DNA of 64,000 nt from Haliotis asinina (Eukaryota; Mollusca; Gastropoda; Lepetellida; Haliotidae). The translations under genes and the position numbers were made by a program. Under the pieces are notes generated by a model. The model was not told where the DNA came from and did not search any database. It saw nothing but the letters and a program-made list of their open reading frames with translations. The DNA is taken from positions 27,390,001-27,454,000 of the forward strand of contig NC_090291.1 of assembly GCF_037392515.1 (NCBI RefSeq), written 5' to 3'. How positions within the stretch are numbered: the first letter of the stretch is position 1; each line of letters starts with the position of its first letter. Of this stretch, positions 12,050 through 24,776 are shown in pieces.

Positions 12050-15000
12050 CTTGATTTTTAAATCCCTGTTCCCTTATTCGTTTCTATCAGCATACGCACT
12101 TCTCCTGCTGACCTGAAAAATAAGCAGAGAAAATAAATATTCGCTGAACAAAAAACCGAATTTGTAAAATATATGGTGAAGAGTATGAGCATCGCAAAGT
12201 ATACGTACTCACTGTAAGTGAACAGAATAATGGAAGTAACATTATAACCTTAGCTTCTGATTTCCCTCGATTACGATATGTTTTTATTAAATAAAATAGT
12301 CAACATCTACCACTGATTTTAGAAACTATTCCTTTTGCAATCTGCGCAGCCATATCCTTATGAACACTGCGATCAGTCGCAGGGAGCTATGTGAATTTCA
12401 TGGAACTACGCCGCGGAATGCCAAAAGTACTTTTTCCAAATCGATGCCCCCAAAAGAGCATCGGCATCATGCTAGATCCAATCAATAAATATCTCTTAGA
12501 CATAGTCAGCGCTACCGAAATGTAATGGTCACAGGAAAAAGTAGCAATTTTCTTATTTCAATTTGAAGAATTTGCCAACGCTAAAATAAAAACTGTTAAA
12601 ATCATTTGAAATCAGATGAGTTGTGTGTCTTTCGCGAATACCTCGACCTGCCACCGCACTCAGCGAGAGGCAAGTTGTCTTGTGAAAAACGTCTACAAAT
12701 ACTCACTGACTGTAATTAAGTATCTGTCTTTTGTGGACTAAGAAAGTCAACCATTGGGATCGATTCCTGTACAGTTTGCAAGGAGATGTGGTTTCCAAAT
12801 TTACCCTTCTCTATGACGTCATGGGCAATCGCAGAGATTTGGGGCGCTGGGAGAAACGACAAATACCACTGAAATGTTTGTTCGGATGTTGTGCAGTGTT
12901 TGGAACACGTGACCTCTTCACTTGAACGTGTTTTGAATATGATGAGGTCACAGCGGATTCAACACCAAATTGTATGTTGCTGGATTGAAGTGTTTGAATT
13001 CAAATTAATTAAAAAATTAATTCGGACACGACTCGGAAGTTGCAAAAAAAACAAACAAACCAAGTCCCTCTAATAATTAACTTATATTGCACCCGTGTTA
13101 TCTGTGTAGCATTCCTTGGGTATATACATTGTCTTGCAGTAATTAACTAATTAACATAAAGAGTTAAGTAAAAATATATTTGAAAATGAAAATAAGACTG
13201 GCAAAGAGATTCCAGCATATCGATCAGGCTCATCTGACAACAATAAATCGATGTCTATAACACGACCTAACACTTTTAAATAATCCCTGTTCACCTTCAA
13301 ACTCACCTCACGTCTCCGTCTCACTTTTTCGTGTTTCTAAAAACCACAACCACGATCGTCGTTTAGGTGGAAATCTATTCATTCTTTCCACTTTAAAGAC
13401 TTAAATGATAGGTTTTCCTGACACTGAATTCAGGGTCACTTGAGCATGAACACAAGCCAACCGACGTACATCAACAAGAACCCTGTCTCGGATTGAAATA
13501 AACCAGTGTTCGAAATAACGTAAAAAAGGTTTTGGATTTGTCATCAATCAAGGAATCTCGTTCTTCACTATCACATACATGCCGAGGAAAGGATAGGGGT
13601 TGTAATCAGTTTTGAGTCAACTAGCAATCACAGTGTACGTCTGGATTAGTTTCGGGAGGGTTCCCCTTACTTTATTACACTGCCATCGACCAGAATCACT
13701 TTGGCCATTAAACGGGGCCTATATCGATGTCTGGAAAGTCCCACTATTCAAGTGGACAACGCTGCAACCCATGACAATGTATTTACTATATGATTTATTC
13801 AAATCAATATGTTTGGCAATGGTGATGTGAGATAATTGCCCCGTTACAGAGGACTAGGGATTGTGTGTGTTGGGAGGCTGGAAACTACATCTCCTTTGAT
13901 GGTAGCTGTGTAGAACGTCTACATCACCCCATTTCCCCACTCTCCTGTAGTCTGTAGGGCATAACGATAATATTTACCTCAATAAGACCCGCCTACGGTT
14001 TAAACGTTGTGATTTACATGCATTGAGCTGTAAGTACAGAGAAACCTATTCATCTGTCTGGTCGTCAATTCCAGTATGTTGAATTTTGTTTTATGTGCGA
14101 AAACATTTTGATAAATACGATAAATATCCAGTATTTTAGTATTTTTTTAATTTGAATTTTCATTTATCTTTCAGATCGAAATGAAAATAATAGTATGTTC
14201 ATATGATAAACCATGTCTACGTGCATATAAATGTGAACATTGTGAACATTTACAAATGTATGTGTATGTACAGGTATCGCCAGGAAATAGCTGACACTGA
14301 AATGGTTAAGTCGGTTTTGTAGTAGGATTGGCTTGATGGTTGATTAACAAATTACTCACGTACTTTCGCCAATAACATACTTAACCTCCGCATGACCTTT
14401 GGTTTAGCACATTGAGCAATTATGATGATTTGCATGAAATTTTCGCCCTGTTCACTAAACATTGCTCGTGTAGCTGTAACTAGAACTTAAAGTATGTCTT
14501 TTTATTTAACAAAAATATTCCTGTACAGTGCTTCGGCACAGCCGTTAGAGCAGCCATTACATTACTTTACTTACATCCGTTGCCATTTGACCATGATTAC
14601 CTCGTGGTCATTGCTCACTGAGATGTTGCCGTTGCCCCTAAACCCAAGAAGATACACATGCCTGAAGACTGGGTACAAATACATGTCGTGTTACACTTGG
14701 GAAAACATAACGCAAGACCTTAGATGAACTGTCCAGATAAAATCTACATCAGTAATAATCGCAACAAACCAGCACTTAAACCTGCTGTGAGAATATGATT
14801 ATAATCCATTCATAATGCGCATTGCTCCATGCATAGTGCATCTTTGAAGTGCACAAACAATCGGATGATTATTACCCCTGATAACCCAAGCTGCTTGTTA
14901 TGCGGTAGAGGGTTATAGTCATAAGACTTTATCCCACGAGGTACCCATTTTCTGCTACTAACATAGGATGAGGGATAGGGAAGGATATTTTCAGCCAAAC

Positions 15001-15542
15001 CAAATTTTAAGATTAACAAATTCTAACCTATGTTCTTAAAGTGTGTAGTTGACTTTGCTAACAGTCATCAGTCTTCACAGCTCTGAAACAGTTTACAGAA
15101 ATAATTGTAGTCAAATGGATGTCGAATGGAGACTGTATTTTCAGTCATGGACACATTCCATACACTTTGTTATAATTGGGTGTGGCAGGTACCGGAACTA
15201 ACGTGATGCACTGAACTTTGAACTTCGGGTGAATGAATACAAACAATAAAAGAAGCAGGTAATTAGAATGTTTCACAATCGATATCCGTTATGAAAACCA
15301 CTTTGAATTAATTTCCTGCTTCATAGATAATTCATATTCAATATCTGAATTATTAAAAAATGCTATTCAGTACTGTGCATCGCTGGTGTGTTTTCTATTT
15401 TTCAGATAGAACGCAAAAAAGCAAATACAACAAGAGAAGGGTTTACCCTGTCCGTCCTTGAGTGTATTATATCCGTCACATGTGTCCTTTGGGGCCCGTC
15501 TGTCTGTCTGCCTGTACGTCCGTCCTATTGTGACAGTGTAGG
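12050..15542. other. non-coding sequence, nothing recognised
   Basis: AT-rich. Short frames only, all under 80 codons. No tandem arrays or SINE boxes were seen. Confidence 0.4.
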
Positions 15543-15671
15543 CATCACGTGAAGACGGGTGTGCTTCCTATGGCAACTGAGTTTCCGTGTCATGGTAACA
15601 GGGTGTCCATCAGGTGATGACGGGTGTCTTTTCTATGGCAACGAGGTTTTTGTGTCATGGTAACAGTGTCA
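15543..15671. repeat. 65-bp direct tandem duplication
   Basis: Two adjacent copies starting at 15543 (catcacgtgaagacgggtgt) and 15608 (catcaggtgatgacgggtgt). Each continues through ctatggcaac and ends with gtgtcatggtaacag. The copies differ by about ten substitutions or indels, so the duplication is not recent. No coding frame runs through both. Confidence 0.85.
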
Positions 15672-16910
15672 GTCCATGAGAAATCAATTATCGTGGAATG
15701 GTTGACCGTCCTGTCCACTGTGATGACGACGAAATAAGCTCAGTCAGAACCTTCAGTCCCCAGTCAGTGCGTGTCATTACAGTATACATTATCATTATAA
15801 ACGCAGTGATGTTTTAGAGAACACAATAATTGATGATTTTGCAGCAGAAATCTTCAACAACATTCAGTTTCATGTATTGTGCAATGCAACGACTCTGCAA
15901 TATTACAATATCATCCCAACCAAGGGGCTTTGGGAGGCAACTGGAGATACTAGTTAACAGACAAGACATGTGTCCTTCATCATCATTAACCGAAACGCTT
16001 TATTCAAAGTACTGTCAAAACACGCAACAAATACCTCACTCACACACTTTCAATAACACATTTTGTCTAATGGCATTTCTGAGTGCCCGTTGCCTTCCCG
16101 GGACGTGGTGTCACTTGGTCGTCAGTTGTATCAGGTAAACTAGGTTCCCCTAAGCCTTTGATGGTCAATGTGTCCAGGCATTGACGGCGTGACAGCAATA
16201 CAGTATGAAAGCTTTCTCGGGCCAATCAAACTGTTAATGCAAATAGAAACTTTCTCACCGAAATCTGAACCGTCGACTGGCAGACTCTGAACACTGATAA
16301 TCATCCAGTCAATCGCTCAGTCAATCATTCAATCAAACTTTGACGTGACAAAGTCCCTTCATGTACTTGGCGATAACTCTGAAGCTGCATTCGATACGAT
16401 GTTCGTGCAGCGAGTGTTATTATTTACATTTGCCGTGTTGGTTTCCATAAAGACAAATGTCATGTATAACATGTTGGCATTCAAAGGCTGAAGTTTGCTG
16501 GCTGTAGGTTAATGCGTGGAGATATGGTGGATGTCCCGTACACCCAAGAGACTGCCAAGACTCTCTCTTCAATAACTGGCTTCAGCATCGTCATTATCAG
16601 GTTCAAGTCTGGAATATTGCTGTTTGTCATTGTAATCAGTTGACAAATATAAACTCAACACTTGGTAACTTGCCTTTATGTAACCTGCAAATTCTTAGAT
16701 TCCTGAAATCGATTCTTCTTTTATTGAAAGAATAGATTTTCTAATTTTTCCAATTACACCATGATTGCCTTCGAAACATATTTGAAGCAGGTGGAAAAAT
16801 CTTTGATTTCTTATTTGTTGGGTATCGCTGTCAATATTGATTTGAATGGATATGGTGCCTGATCATGTTTAGATGATATGGTGACATGGTCTCGTGGGTT
16901 TGACGATGAG
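15672..16910. other. non-coding sequence, nothing recognised
   Basis: One 102-codon frame at 15830-16138 has no recognisable motif and lies near the length expected by chance. No repeat structure seen. Confidence 0.4.
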
Positions 16911-16950
16911 ACGGGTGGGGCTAGGGGTGGGCTTTGGGTGGGGGTTTTGG
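16911..16950 (+). other. G-rich block, predicted G-quadruplex
   Basis: Runs in the order GGG, GGGG, GGGG, GGG, GGG and GGGGG occur within 40 nt on the top strand, with loops of 1-5 nt. This fits the quadruplex rule. It sits about 70 bp before the start of the 32-bp minisatellite. Confidence 0.65.
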
Positions 16951-17021
16951 AGAAGGATTTCAATGTATATACATATATTTCCTTAGTTGCTATAAAACAC
17001 CACCACTTCATAACTCAATCC

Positions 17022-17760
17022 AGCTCTCCATGACACATTCTCACATTGGAAGTGTTGCTCCATGACATTCTCACACTGGAAGTGTTACTCCATGACACAT
17101 TCTCACACTGGAAGTGTCACTCCATGACACATTCTAAAATTCTAAGTGTCATTCCATCACGCTTCCCGACATTCCAAGTGTCACTTCATCATCCATTCTC
17201 ACATTCCAAATGTCACAGCTATCACACATTGTCACATTTCAAGTGTCATTCCATCACACATTCTCACATTCCAACTGTTACTCCAACACACATTCCATGT
17301 GTCACCCACATTATCATCACTCATTCACACATTCCAAGTGTCATTCCATCACACATTCTCACATTCCAAGTGTCACCACATCACACATTCTCATATTCCA
17401 ACTGTCACTCCATTACCATTCTCACATTTCAAGTGCCACAGACTTCACACATGCTCACATTCCAGTTGCCACTCCATTACAGAGTCTCACATTCCAAGTG
17501 TCACTTCGTCACTCACTCTTACAAGTGTCACTCACTCTTCGAAGTGTCATTTCACGAAGTGTCAGTCCATCTCACATCCTCACATTCCATGTGCCACTCC
17601 ATCACACATTCTCACATTCAAAATATCACTCCATGATACATTATCACTTTTCAAGTGTCACTCCAACACACTTTCTCACAGTCCAAGTGTCACTCCGCCA
17701 CACATTCACACATTCCAAGTGTCACGCCATGACACATTCTCACATCCCAAGTGTGACTTT
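17022..17760. repeat. 32-bp minisatellite, open in all three forward frames
   Basis: About 23 degenerate copies of a 32-bp unit containing cacattctcacattccaag followed by tgtcactccatca. The spacing of 32 bp is clear, for example between the tccaagtgtcac and tccaaatgtcac blocks near 17175-17215. Because 32 is not a multiple of 3 and the unit lacks stops, all three forward frames stay open for 196-245 codons. They all spell the same 32-residue motif (HSHIPSVTPSH, then ILTFQVSLHH, then TFSHSKCHSI) in different phase. This is a geometric consequence of the repeat and not evidence of a His/Ser-rich protein. Confidence 0.95.
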
Positions 17761-19067
17761 ATCAATCGTTCTGTACTGGGAATACCACACGACACGGCAC
17801 ACAGTCGTCAGGCGTGCGTCCATCGTGTTTTGTCTGATTGTCTGAAACAAGTATACATGATTCATGAAAAAACCTATATATAATTCTCTAAACAAGCATA
17901 TTCAGGTTTTCCATATGTTTAATCAAAGACGTAATCATTAAAAATTCAGGCAACTCGAAGGGAAATGTATCTTTTTGAATAAAATGTATAAATGCAAAAA
18001 ACTGGTTTCCATCCCAACCATGAGAACATTCTGACGTCAGCGTATATATTTGTCAATCTCGTCATATTCATAGTCTTAAAATGTATTTGAATCTTTAGCA
18101 GTTTACGTCATAACTAAGGTTTCGTTGGCGGCCCAAAAGCCGGTAATTATGAAACTGTCGGATTCAGTCCAGAGCTCTCAAAATGTCAGCCGGAGTTATG
18201 AAATCCGCAATTTTACACATTTAGCAGAGCAAACATTCTCTCACATCGGCCCCTATAATGTATATGTATAATGAAGTCACTACACAGCTGTCAGCAGCGT
18301 CCATAAGTCCACAGAATGTGGTTTCCCTGGGGAAACAACGGGCTGTCTCCAGTCTGACATTGGGAATGATGTTAGATTGTAATTCCACCAGCCATCTTGG
18401 AGCCATCACGCACCTTGCTCTACATGGGTCGCTGATCTATATCTAGGATCTGCCGCTGTTTGAATCCATTCCTTGTCAGTTACGCAATGGGAGTCGCATC
18501 CCCATTATCAGTTTCCCTACTGGATAAGTGCACATTGTTTTGGAAAATTCTGTCAAGTTTACCAGCCCTATAAAGTCGAGCTTATGGCTTACACTCAAAT
18601 CTGAATATGGCGTCGCATTTTGTTGCTTAGAAATTTGTCCAAATGATATACGTGGGTCGAGCATGTATCCATGCCGAGGCGTATCTTAGGGATTCTGAAT
18701 ATGACGTCATATATGGCTGTTGCACAACCTTATTCTAAGTTTCAAAAGGACTGGACATTCATTGAGGACTGAAGTCAAATTGTGACCAAAACACTACCAT
18801 CATATCCCTAAGTATTTTGAGGTAACACGTACGCATATGAAGCTCCCATTTTTTATCAAAAACTATAAATGACACATTCCTCTGGAGGTATCGTCCGGCC
18901 TTCCGTACCGAAACTGAGAATATTGTAGAAGATATCACCAGGCATCAAAATACAGTAGTCACCCAACGTGAATTAACTGCAGTTTTTTTCTTGAATTCAT
19001 ACAACCTCTCGCTTTTCAGTTTAAATGTCCAGATACATCACGTTTGTATGTACACCACATTTTTGAA
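17761..19067. other. non-coding sequence, nothing recognised
   Basis: No gene-like or repeat structure seen; short frames only. Confidence 0.4.
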
Positions 19068-19184
19068 TGGTGGAGTAGCCTAGTAGCTAAAGCGTTCGTT
19101 CGTCACGCCGAAGACCCAGGTTCGATTCCCAATATGCGTACAATGTGTGATGTTTGGTGACTCTTGCAATGATATTGCTGGAAT
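19068..19184 (+). mobile_element. tRNA-derived SINE (type 1)
   Basis: Head with an A-box-like tagcctagtagctaaagcg and an exact B-box ggttcgattcc (19119-19129), followed by the body segment gatattgctggaatatta. The usual 3' block (gcggcgtaaaac and actcactc) is missing and is replaced by an ATT microsatellite. The pol III promoter boxes are recognisable; activity is unknown. Confidence 0.85.
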
Positions 19185-19189
19185 ATTAC

Positions 19190-19220
<31 letters not shown>
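19185..19220. repeat. (ATT)n microsatellite in a SINE tail
   Basis: About eleven att units directly follow the SINE body. It probably expanded from the 3' end of the retroposon. Confidence 0.95.
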
Positions 19221-19222
<2 letters not shown>

Positions 19223-19578
19223 ATCGCCCTTTCTCAGTGTTATTGGTAAGCGTTGGTAGATGTCACTCTCCACAGTGACACAAAAGGGTTACCAGATGAC
19301 TACATGAAGTATACCACACGTATCTCACAAATAACAAGTCAGTACAACAGTCCACATAGCAATGACAGGAGCATCCCGCAACTCATTCACAGTCATATTC
19401 AAAGGTCCTGCAGTAAATGGTAGTATTAAATATAGCAGCAGCTGTAACGGCAATGACGTCAGCGATGATAATATTCAACTGGCAGTATATGTGACCAAGC
19501 TTAAAATTTCAGACCTGAATTTGATAGTTGTGATACGCATAAAGGTCTTCACTGACTGTTGGTTTTAATGTAACCGTC

Positions 19579-19672
19579 AATGAGTTTAGTATTGCCACAC
19601 TCAACAATATTCCAGTCTTATGGCGGAGGGCTTTACAGCGACCGACAGCATGAGCATCGATCCACGCAAATG
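19579..19672 (-). mobile_element. SINE-like repeat (type 2), truncated
   Basis: Top-strand order is a tgagtttagtattgcc block, caacaatattccagtc, ttatggcgg, and then cagcatgagcatcgatc. That is the reverse complement of the type-2 element (gatcgatgctcatgctg body, then an aatattgctgag and taaaactaaactcac tail). The distal body is missing. Confidence 0.75.
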
Positions 19673-22600
19673 GATCCTAATATATAGCAAGTTCCTAATA
19701 TCAAACATTCCTTGATTCGACATGTGTAGAGCCGGGAATCGCCTATGTTTTCCTAAATTAACTATGGAATGCGTCGTGACAAAATTAAAGACCGTGATTT
19801 ATTCGTTAGAATTTATTAAATGTACCGATAAAACTTACATGTTTATATCCAGGCTATCTTTCCATTATCTTACAGCGACCGTTCTAAATTTCTCTTTCAT
19901 CCTTTCTGGTGCATCTGGACAGAAATACTTCGGGGGATGAAGATGTACGATGAAATGGACAAAATATGCCCGGAGCTCCGAATCTTGGCCATTACAATTA
20001 ACAGCATTTCACACTAACAGACCATTATACTGAGCAAGGTCTTGTTCGTACATCTCCCAAGACACACCCACCCACTCTACTAATTACAAGGAAGGTGCAT
20101 ATTCTGAAAGGGCTGCTTCAAACACATAGTTAACCTACTTTGATCATGATCGAAACCTGTGTAGAATGTTCCAGCAGTATGTGACGACCCGTCACCCATT
20201 TCCATTCTCCAACGATTTTAATGCCTAATACCACGAACTTCTGGTCCAACATAAGTTGTCAGTCATGATGTATGGATAAAGCAAGCGGAGCCAAACGGGA
20301 AATATAATTTTGCCTCCTAGATTAAATTAAGTCAAGCCTCCTAAGTTTGGCTGGCCTCTCTATTTTTGTTCCAGAGTAGCACACTGTGAATGAACACTGA
20401 ATCATTGTCATTCAGTTTCTCCTTCATGTAGGTATAATTTTGAAACCTGGTCTAGTAAACATATGTTTACATTCTGCAGCTATTCTATAACCATGCTGAT
20501 AGCGTTGTTGTCTGGACATTTGGCACGCTTCACATGTTCCATGTTCCGGAACAAAATCCCCATGAAATATACAGTGTTCTGCTGTTCTGATGAAGGTTCG
20601 TGAATACATCAACAATTCTACCCATGGTGTAGTTATTGGTCGATCCTCCTGTCTTGTGATTGAAATGTCAAGAGGTTATGTGTGGATATTAGAGTATTCG
20701 CCATGCAATTTTGTCATGCTCTTGTGAAAATGTCATCGTGTATCGTTGATCTTGAATTGTCCATACTTCTCATGTTATATGAACCTCCTGTATCCCTGGT
20801 GATGGGCGATTTATGGTCCAGCAGTACAGTATATTGCTTGTCTGTCTGCATGCTGATCTCGAAAGAGATATCATTTGTCATGCGAAACATCCTTGGTTCT
20901 ATTTACGAGCATTTGCTTTTAACAGATATAGAGGTACACCGTGTGGGATAACAATTTGTGAATTATCGTGTTTTCGCATATATATAAATATTATATTATC
21001 AGATGTCTGAATTAGTTGATGAAAGATTAGTAAGCTGTTGTTTTCCTTCGTACTGAATTTGCCCAAATCTGTACTCCGTTAACCCGTGGTGCCATGTTCA
21101 TGTCTATTGATGTCTTTTTTTTTGCATGAATGCTTATTTACATGGAAAGTGACCACATCAGAATCAAGATTAGTTAATTCAGATATTCTGTAATCCCCAT
21201 GCTTTCTGCTGGAGTATCACTGTCCGTATTAAAGAGAATTCCATATACATGCATAATCGCCGGTGGCAAGTGCGCCTTAGAACTGACCCATGGTTTCTTA
21301 GAACCGTATCTATGCTTCCAGGAATCACACCAATGTTAAGCGCATACTTAACCCTTTTCCTCACATGCAAAGTAGCTAAATAATCATGATGACGACGAAA
21401 CTGAATTTCTGTAAATACACAGGCTCACTCGTTCATGTATTGAAATGACTAACTGTCTATATTTTGCTTTCATATTTTGTTCAAAACCACAAACTCACAA
21501 ATAACATTGTCATATAGATTGTTTAGATTGTGATTGTGAACTGGGTTTGATATATGTTTACTGTATGTTATTGCTTTTACTCTACTATGTTCAATGGTGA
21601 ATTTATCACAAATACATTCCCAGCTGATTGTTGTGAAGAATGTGCACATATGAATACCTTAAAGACACTATATCACACGACACTCCTCTTAAAACACATA
21701 ATGCATTTCTCTCAGAAAGCTACCATATAATTTATTCCAGTACTGAATTAAAACGTTCGAATGAACATATACAACGTTGCATTAAATCGACTGTCGCGCC
21801 CTCTTCCAACCGAACATTTCAAAGTATGCTCATATGTCTATGATTCTCTAATGACGAGATAATGTATGCACTGTCGTATATTTAACACCAACTGCATCCG
21901 TAACCTACAGGTGTCAATATAACGGCAGTATAATGTTGCATGCATAGATGCTGTTTTGTTTTGTTTTATATCAAAGCTTTCATGCAATCATTACACCTGA
22001 CATTTGAATTTCATTATCCACGTATGTATGTACGTACAGCACAACCCAAATTCTCTGGGTTTAACAGAAGCTGCGTGTGAAGCATTTATAGCCCTAGAAG
22101 CAGTATGTCCCGTGCCAACGATATCAGCAACAATTTTGTTTTGTTTTTACAGGTGTTAAATATTAAGATAGCCCAAAGCAAATGTAATTAAACAAAGCGA
22201 CCACAATTTAATCCCTAGCGAAGAGCCATCATCGGATCTTATATCGATCACAAAGAATCTGGGAACGAATTTCGTAATTTCACTCGTACACGACCGACAT
22301 TTGTGACAAGAAAGATTAAAGCGTCTTCACAGAAACAGATCAAACTTTAAAAAACAAGAACTTGGCAGTTAAAACATTGATTTTCCTGCTAAATGTTGTT
22401 CATGAACAGGCATGTTGTACGAACTGGTGTTTGTACAAACCGCCCTTAGCCAAAAGTGTCTCTATAGTAACATGTTGCCCCCTCTATCAGAAAGAACAAA
22501 AACAATTCCAAGTTTCTTGCCCTTGAGAATATTAAACCCTTTGAGTGCTCTGACAACATAATTTCTGCGAAACGTCTTCTTGGGGATTATCAGGAACTAA

Positions 22601-24221
22601 TATTGAATTTTTGATAACTTTATAATGCTATTCACCAAGATAATAACACTGGTTGGATTTGTTACGCGCAAGAGAAAAGGACTCTCGGTCCGAACTGTAA
22701 TTGGTCCTCTGATATAGCGTGTTTTTCTACTTAAAATTACATGATTTTGACACAATACAAAATGTCAAAAGTAATGAGGTGTGAAGATTTCTATCCGCTG
22801 AAAATACTTGTTTAAAGTCCCCGTTATAGTTGTAAGTATGTACAGTGGGAAGCTAAACGAACTACATCAACCCGTTACTAGACTTGAACATTGCATCTAG
22901 CAATATTGCAAACTTTGTCGGTAAACTGGATGTGGAGGTATTACTGAGGTATGTTCACACACAACAAGACATCTCACGTCTCTTCAAATGCTGTGCATGT
23001 ATAAGAGAAAAAGACTTCGGTCCATATTTTTCCTTATAGAAACAAACAAATCGAAGAAAAATGGTCACGGCTATAGACGCATAGCATCACGGTGCCACGG
23101 TGGGCAGAACTATCATATCTGACGGACTGGGAGACAGACTGAACCATAAGCGTAAAACCTCTGCCATTCTACTTCTCATTTACCAAAGACATGGAATTCA
23201 AGTAAGCATTTCGTCCACAAAGTCCACGTTATATAGAACTTAACGTCTTCACAACGATCAAATGTCCATGTGTTCTCATGGCCTGCACTGAATTCCAGGG
23301 TTTTGTGTCTGACAAAATAATTCATCTTCACCAAGCTAAATTCCAACATTCCTTAAAGACTGCGAGTACAGATTCGTCGACTTCGTGACAACGTCGTCTG
23401 TCAATGGGCAGCTCGCTCAGAATTAGCGGATGAAGCGACCTGTTGTTTGGCGCCATCATGCCTCGGAGGGCAACTGACGAAGTTCCTTAACCACCTACAG
23501 ATCTGTATGATGACATCTTTCTGTCCTACTGGCCACGTGGCTGCTATAACATTAGTGAAGGTGCAGGGGAGTTTTTTTTACACATTAGTGTCGTGCATTT
23601 CTTCGGGGAGTGCGGAGGTGATTGTTGACCCATTTCCTCTCGATGATTGCTATAACAACCTACCGAATTAGCATTCAGACTCTGCTGACCTAGATCATCT
23701 CCAGGCCTGTCGTGAAATATGGACAAGTTGGAATTAGCGTGAACAGAATAACGGACAGAGCACCTTGCGTCTTCTCAGTGTGGTCTTTCCTTCGAACGTT
23801 GTCTTAACGTTATGGTCAGTGCGAAATTGATATTGAACATATTTCATGCACAGTGACCACCAAACTTGGTTAAGTAAATACTAAATCCCCCTCTGAGACC
23901 AACCGCCAACAATACTCTCCTGAAATGGAAAAACATAGGTGATATCGATACATAAAATGTCTAATATTTTTCCAAATTAGTATTTGGGAGTTCGCAATTA
24001 TAATGCTGTTCTGTGTATATGAAACAAATTCACAGCGCTAAAACGCGTCTTCATTCGGAAACATTAATGCACGTGCACGTTCGAAAGCTACGACTTGCAT
24101 GAACATGTCATGGAGAAAAAGTGGTTCGCAACATGCACGTACAGTTCTGAGGAATCGTGAGCAGGGACATTGCAAATATAAGGAGTTTTCCTTTGAGTCA
24201 GTCTTTTGAATTTTGGTCGTT
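19673..24221. other. non-coding AT-rich sequence
   Basis: A 4.5-kb stretch with only short frames (at most 89 codons) lacking motifs. No tandem arrays or SINE copies were recognised. Confidence 0.4.
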
Positions 24222-24690
24222 ATGCCGCGACTCACTGCTGTAAATCTAAGCATCGCCATTGGACGTTTGGAGGCTGGGGTGTCTCAATATGCCCTTGCAA
24301 TGTACCAGAGTACAATCAGCAGTTTATGGGGCCGATATCTAGATGGCCCTAATCAGCCACCATGGACATCAACAAACCAGTTCCACTCAAGATCGGCATC
24401 GAAGTGGTAGACCACTGCAGCACAAGATAAGTACCTTCAGGTACTTCATGTGTGGAAACCAACTATCACATCAACAGTGCCTAGTTAGAAGGTCGCAAAC
24501 CATTCGTAAGCATTTACGAGGGGCTGGACTTCGAGCCAGAAGACCCTATTTTAGCCTTGTGCTGCGACGACTACACCGAAGTCGACGGGTCCAGTCGTGC
24601 AGTCAGGTTCGATTCTTTCTGCTTCAGTGACGGAAGTGTACGTATCCACGATGAAAGGAACGTTTTGTCCAGATCTATATGGTCCTGACA
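24222..24690 (+). pseudogene. Tc1-like transposase relic, N-terminal half
   Basis: The ATG at 24222 opens MPRLTAVNLSIAIGRLEAG and continues to STISSLWGRY. This is the paired-like helix-turn-helix DNA-binding domain typical of Tc1-like transposases, nearly intact. A frame change follows with QDRHRSGRP and AAQDKYLQVLH (the RDRPRSGRPR.TT..QD linker). A return to the earlier frame gives TIRKHLRGAGLRARRPY (the second helix-turn-helix). A further change gives VRFDSFCFSDGSVRIHDERN, the start of the catalytic core, where the FTDESRF motif is damaged. Similarity fades near 24690, before the DDE core is complete. Frameshifts and stops make it dead. TIRs were not found. A CA microsatellite abuts the 3' side. 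Confidence 0.88.
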
Positions 24691-24724
24691 TTAAGCAATC
24701 TATTTCTGTCATTCTGAGATGAAA

Positions 24725-24737
24725 CCACACACACACA

Positions 24738-24772
<35 letters not shown>
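24725..24772. repeat. (CA)n microsatellite
   Basis: About 24 CA units interrupted once by a T (acatacac). It lies just beyond the truncated transposase at 24222-24690. Confidence 0.97.

Positions 24773-24776
<4 letters not shown>

Noticed and set aside
17046..17883. Three overlapping frames of 196, 211 and 245 codons, His/Ser-rich
   Set aside because: All three frames carry the same cyclic peptide, which follows from a stop-free 32-bp unit. No splice or signal context supports a gene.
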